From contig NC_083339.1 in assembly GCF_019175385.1 (NCBI RefSeq), positions 76,404,307-76,468,306 on the forward strand: 64,000 nt of DNA, in the 5' to 3' direction. Under the pieces are notes generated by a model that saw nothing but the letters and a program-made list of their open reading frames with translations, made no database searches and had not been told where the DNA came from. The stretch comes from Lycium barbarum. Its lineage: Eukaryota > Streptophyta > Magnoliopsida > Solanales > Solanaceae. The translations under genes were made by a program, and so were the position numbers. This document shows positions 60,970-64,000 of this stretch, piece after piece; within the stretch, counting starts at the first letter, position 1; each line of letters starts with the position of its first letter.

Positions 60970-61934
60970 TTATCCCCTTCTTGAAAAGGATTCGTCCTCG
61001 AATCTAAACCTTGCAAAACCATAAGGAAGACAAACAAAAACATACTCCTTAAGGATTGAGGGTTAGCACACAACGCAATAATCACATATTCATGCCAAGG
61101 ATGAACAAACTTGTGGTACAACCACACATCTATGACAATCATGACTAACATTTGCACACATAAGGTATCAAGAAGTTGATTCCTCCAGGGTTCATGACAT
61201 AAGGATAGAGTAATAAAACCAATGGATTCAAAATACGAAGTATGCAACTCGACATTGGTTCTATTTGACATGTATAATGTCCAAACAAGAACACTCTCAT
61301 TTTTCAAACAAGGACTCCCCCAAGATAATGCTTTCAAATCACACAAGGTGGCACCCGGATCAAATGGGACGAACATCCATCTAGTATGGTCAAGAACACA
61401 ATCGGCTAGATCATAAGAGCCTTCTCCCACATAAGATGCACTCCCTATATGCTCAAGAATGTCATCATATGCAAACAAGTAATAAAGAAAGGTATCACGT
61501 AAAATAACTTCCTCATCAATATCACTCACTAATGTAACCTCACCATACGGTTCAAGGACAAGGTTATCCAAGGGGCTACTATGAAGTTGAACATGAAAGG
61601 AAGAATTTGCAATTTCTAGACAAGAATTACCTTCCTTTGTAACACTTTCCTTCCCCACAAATGGATCACAATTCCTCAAAGGAAGATCTCCATCATGGGA
61701 AAGAGTGTCTTCAGCCCATAGTGGGTTACATATCACATTATAGCCTCCAAAGAAAACTAAACGTTCAACATTACCAAACACCCCACTAGGTTCATCACTC
61801 TCAATAGTCATGTCATCCTCAAATAAAACATTATCCGTGAACAATGAGGAGTCAAAGCATGCCATTTCACTCTCAAAAGAACCAATGTCATCTTTCAATG
61901 TATTTTTGCTCACATGACTATCTACATAACACAC
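60762..61934 (-). pseudogene. Unrecognised C-terminal ORF of right-end element
   Basis: 390 codons, overlapping the preceding frame by 13 nt through a frameshift at a TG-repeated site (61922-61934). I do not recognise the first ~300 residues. They are acidic, with cysteines and motifs such as YDLADCVLDHTRWMFVPFDP (near residues 168-187), and two hydrophobic stretches near residues 253-276 and 292-308 that could be membrane segments. From residue ~309 comes LDSRTNPFQEG, a Gypsy polyprotein tail, then LTR-encoded residues. The compact element at 1531-4552 ends with a similar tail, so the two share a plan. Function is unknown: accessory protein, captured host sequence and decayed pol are all possible. 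Confidence 0.5.
60970..60981 (-). promoter_or_regulatory. Polypurine tract of right-end element
   Basis: AGAAGGGGATAA on the minus strand abuts the 3' LTR, inside the ORF. Confidence 0.78.
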
Positions 61935-63067
61935 ATCACCACTGGGGTCTTATCACATGACACTAAAGTACGATCAAGAGACCCATTTTGACATGAAACA
62001 AACAAGGGTGAGATGTCACATTCTTTTGATTGACCAACTATATCAACATTATCACTAACTAGAGGTACATTAAACACATCACAAGGATCCTCAAGTAGTG
62101 AATTATCATTACAAGCAAGTTGATCAACACTAGTTGGTAGTATGTCAAACTCGCAAGGATTACTAACATGATGACCACATGACATTGTACTACCAATCAA
62201 TTCACAAGTGTCAACATTAGGTGGACACAAATCGATCTTGCAAGAAGAATCACTTTTGTCATCTAAAGGATCAACTAGTGTTTGAGCACCTTCATTCGAT
62301 AATGCACTATCATTCAAAGCACAAGTTTCAACACTAGGTGGACACAAATCGACCTTACAAGAGGGATCCAGTCGGTCATCAATAGGATCAATTGGTGTGG
62401 GGACACTTTCAACAATGGCATTACCAATACACGGCAAGGAAGCATTAGGCTTAACGCAAGGTAAACTAACTTTCATGATTGACTTGACATTAAAATCACA
62501 CAAAGATGTAGGACTATAAGGATAAGTGATCTTACCTTGGTGTTCATGCAAGCTCCTTTGACCAGTGGAAGGAATGGGTGTGGCCACCGTCCTCGCCTTC
62601 AAGCATGGGGTTCTCTCAAAAGAGGTACCCCTCAAAGATTCATTTCTTCTCACATGTGGCTTGGGATATTGGCTTCTCAATATCCTTTTCATGTCCTTCC
62701 AAGTCTTGATGGGACTCCTCACTTGTCTCCCACAACATTTCACATACTCCCAATATTTGACAAGCTTTGAGTCAAAAGTTTGAACGGCTAAGTCCATCTT
62801 CATTTCTTGTGAATAGTTGTAGCTAGCGAAGATTTCATCTATTATGGACTTCCATTTCTCATATTCTTCTCCACTAGCTTCCTTAGCCAAGGTAGGCCAT
62901 TTCACATGGGTTTCTCACACTTTTGCACTTGGACTCTTCCTAGTAAGTGTGCATGGAAAGAGAAATTTCCCATTCTTGTCCACTACAAATCGATGCCAAT
63001 CTTGTTCATGTGGGATTCCATGCCTTTGAAACCAAGAGACTCCTAAACATACATGACAATTATCCAT
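61922..63067 (-). pseudogene. Protease C-terminal part plus Gag-like domain
   Basis: One frame with a single TGA near 62917. Residues from 63067 give the end of the retropepsin (CHVCLGVSWFQRHG, the counterpart of [27 protein letters not shown]). Directly downstream in the same frame, at about 62870-62665, comes a Gag-type domain: YEKWKSIIDEIFASYNYS, LAVQTFDSKLVKYW, IKTWKDMKRILRSQY. It aligns by eye with the array Gag (WVRKVEAIFYCHNYS, ATWAEMKRVMKKRF). Then comes a Cys/Pro-rich region with two 39-residue repeats. Protease before Gag is the reverse of the usual order. Confidence 0.6.
62174..62407 (-). repeat. Two 117-bp (39-residue) coding repeats
   Basis: Each repeat encodes a DP-[IL]-DD...SCKxDLCPPxVxTC motif. 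Equivalent positions (CACAAATCG at 62343 and at 62226 on the plus strand) are 117 bp apart. A weaker third version (CEFDILPTSVD) follows downstream. Confidence 0.72.
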
Positions 63068-63817
63068 TGAAGCACATCACACCAAACCTCCTCTTGGTAC
63101 TCGCCAAGTGAAATGGATACCATCACCCTCTTATTAACCCAATATCCTCCCTCATCATAATAAGGATTTCGCCGGATCACACAAGGTAACCTTATAACTT
63201 CAACCGCACGAGGGGTGATGAAATTTGTGTAACAATCGTCATCAAGCATGAGAAATACCTCACTACTACCAATGTTCACCTTGGTCTCCATGAATCGCCT
63301 CTTTGGGACCACCTTCTTTTGTATAGGATGACCCCAACTAGTATTCACATTCCCACTCATGCCATTTTGCTTCGGATAGGAATTACTACAAGAAGAAGCA
63401 TATGCATGCCCACTAGAAATCCTTCCATAATCAACATTAGCACTTCCACTACCTCCGTAGACATACCCTCCATGAGTCTTATTTGTATAAGGATTTTCTC
63501 CATAAGACCCATAAGACACGTGTGAAGGAGAGTCATACCTCGAGTCATCTTCATCATCATGATGTATAGCTTAAGAACCTTCACCTTCATCATGTGAAGC
63601 ATAACAAGTTTCTTCTTCATCCCCATCTTCCGCATGAGACACATGAGTACCACTCTCTTCATATTCTCCTTCAAAATGGTAATTCTCTCCTCGAACTTCC
63701 TCATGATCACCATTCCCCATCGCCACACCCTTGATAGCTCCCATAGTCCTCCCCTTCGTAACTACAACCATCATCGTAATAACAATCATAATCGCCACCA
63801 CATGAATCCGAATCCAT
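63068..63817 (-). pseudogene. N-terminal acidic region and protease N-terminal part
   Basis: ATG at 63817 begins MDSDSCGGDYDCYYDDGC, Asp/Tyr/Cys rich. A frameshift before about 63710 and a TAA at 63571-63573 interrupt it. From 63519 the frame gives a Tyr/Gly/Ser-rich stretch, then the retropepsin N-part (MLDDDCYTNFI at the catalytic loop, where a normal enzyme has DSG or DTG; WCDVL). The catalytic loop is altered, as in the compact element, so protease activity is doubtful. A frameshift near 63070 leads into the next frame. Confidence 0.6.
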
Positions 63818-64000
63818 GGAGAAGTACCTGCAAACAACACTTAGCAAACACGTTAGTAGTAAAGAAACCTCACCACCCTCGTGTTTACACCCGTTTGTGC
63901 TTGGCTAGCACTACTCAAATGAATTCACACACTTTTGCCTTTTACCACTTAAATAGATTGGCCGATGTTGATTCTCGATTCGATTCGGTTGCTTGCAAGG
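63818..64000 (-). promoter_or_regulatory. Leader with putative 3' splice site, right-end element
   Basis: On the minus strand TACTAAC (63858-63852) is followed by a T-rich tract and CAG ending at 63828, ten nt before the ATG. The context TTTACTACTAACGTGTTTGCTA resembles 33967-33986 in element Y closely, though the elements are on opposite strands and 30 kb apart. The rest of the leader has no feature I can name. Confidence 0.45.

Larger units (their letters stand above)
60389..64000 (-). mobile_element. Minus-strand non-autonomous LTR element with protease-Gag ORF (partial)
   Basis: On the minus strand: leader from 64000, ATG at 63817, coding region to 60762, polypurine tract 60981-60970, 3' LTR 60969-60389. 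The 5' LTR and primer-binding site lie beyond the window. It is inserted in the 3' LTR of element X. No reverse transcriptase or integrase is present, so it needed a helper. Two frameshifts and a few stops now break the ORF. Confidence 0.82.

Overview
This is plant nuclear DNA made almost wholly of LTR retrotransposons. Nearly all readable coding sequence is Ty3/Gypsy-type (Gag, retropepsin, reverse transcriptase, RNase H, integrase, one chromodomain). Primer-binding sites are complementary to initiator tRNA-Met, 5-bp target duplications are visible, and I could support no host gene. The LTR families look like those of a eudicot, perhaps Solanaceae; that is inference.

Layout. (1) 1-1121: the end of a plus-strand LTR of the family called X below. 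(2) 1122-1530 and 4558-4623: a minus-strand LTR fragment, split by a compact 3.0-kb non-autonomous element at 1531-4552 that has both LTRs, the target duplication ATAGG and one protease-like ORF. (3) 4624-5374: non-coding sequence that looks like the 3' flank of the same minus-strand element. (4) 5375-31803: a tandem array with period about 7.4-7.9 kb. Each unit carries a foreign minus-strand LTR segment, then an LTR, leader, gag and a pol gene cut inside integrase. The fourth unit has collapsed to a solo LTR followed by the right-hand target duplication ATCAA. (5) 31809-35608: two related, internally deleted elements (Y and Z), each with LTR end, primer-binding site and leader. (6) 35609-60388: element X, a non-coding LARD-like element with 2.5-kb LTRs. 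A chromodomain-bearing (Tekay/Del-like) element at 40275-58273 (target duplication CATTG) is inserted in it, and that element holds in its gag zinc knuckle another non-coding minus-strand element at 44047-52121. (7) 60389-64000: a minus-strand element, cut by the window end, inserted in the 3' LTR of X. Its ORF places a retropepsin-like domain before a Gag-like domain and then continues into a long unrecognised C-terminal region.

How the parts work together. The elements with decayed gag-pol would once have supplied proteins in trans to the non-coding or protease-only elements. Three elements of the X/Tekay-like group (two non-coding, one coding) share a hairpin 64-68 nt after the primer-binding site, with a self-complementary 6-base loop whose sequence differs in each. 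This would suit a shared RNA dimerisation or packaging signal. No gag-pol gene here is intact.

The candidates I find most unusual are the protease-before-Gag ORF at the right end, the compact protease-only element at the left, the tandem array with its solo-LTR end, and the conserved leader hairpins.
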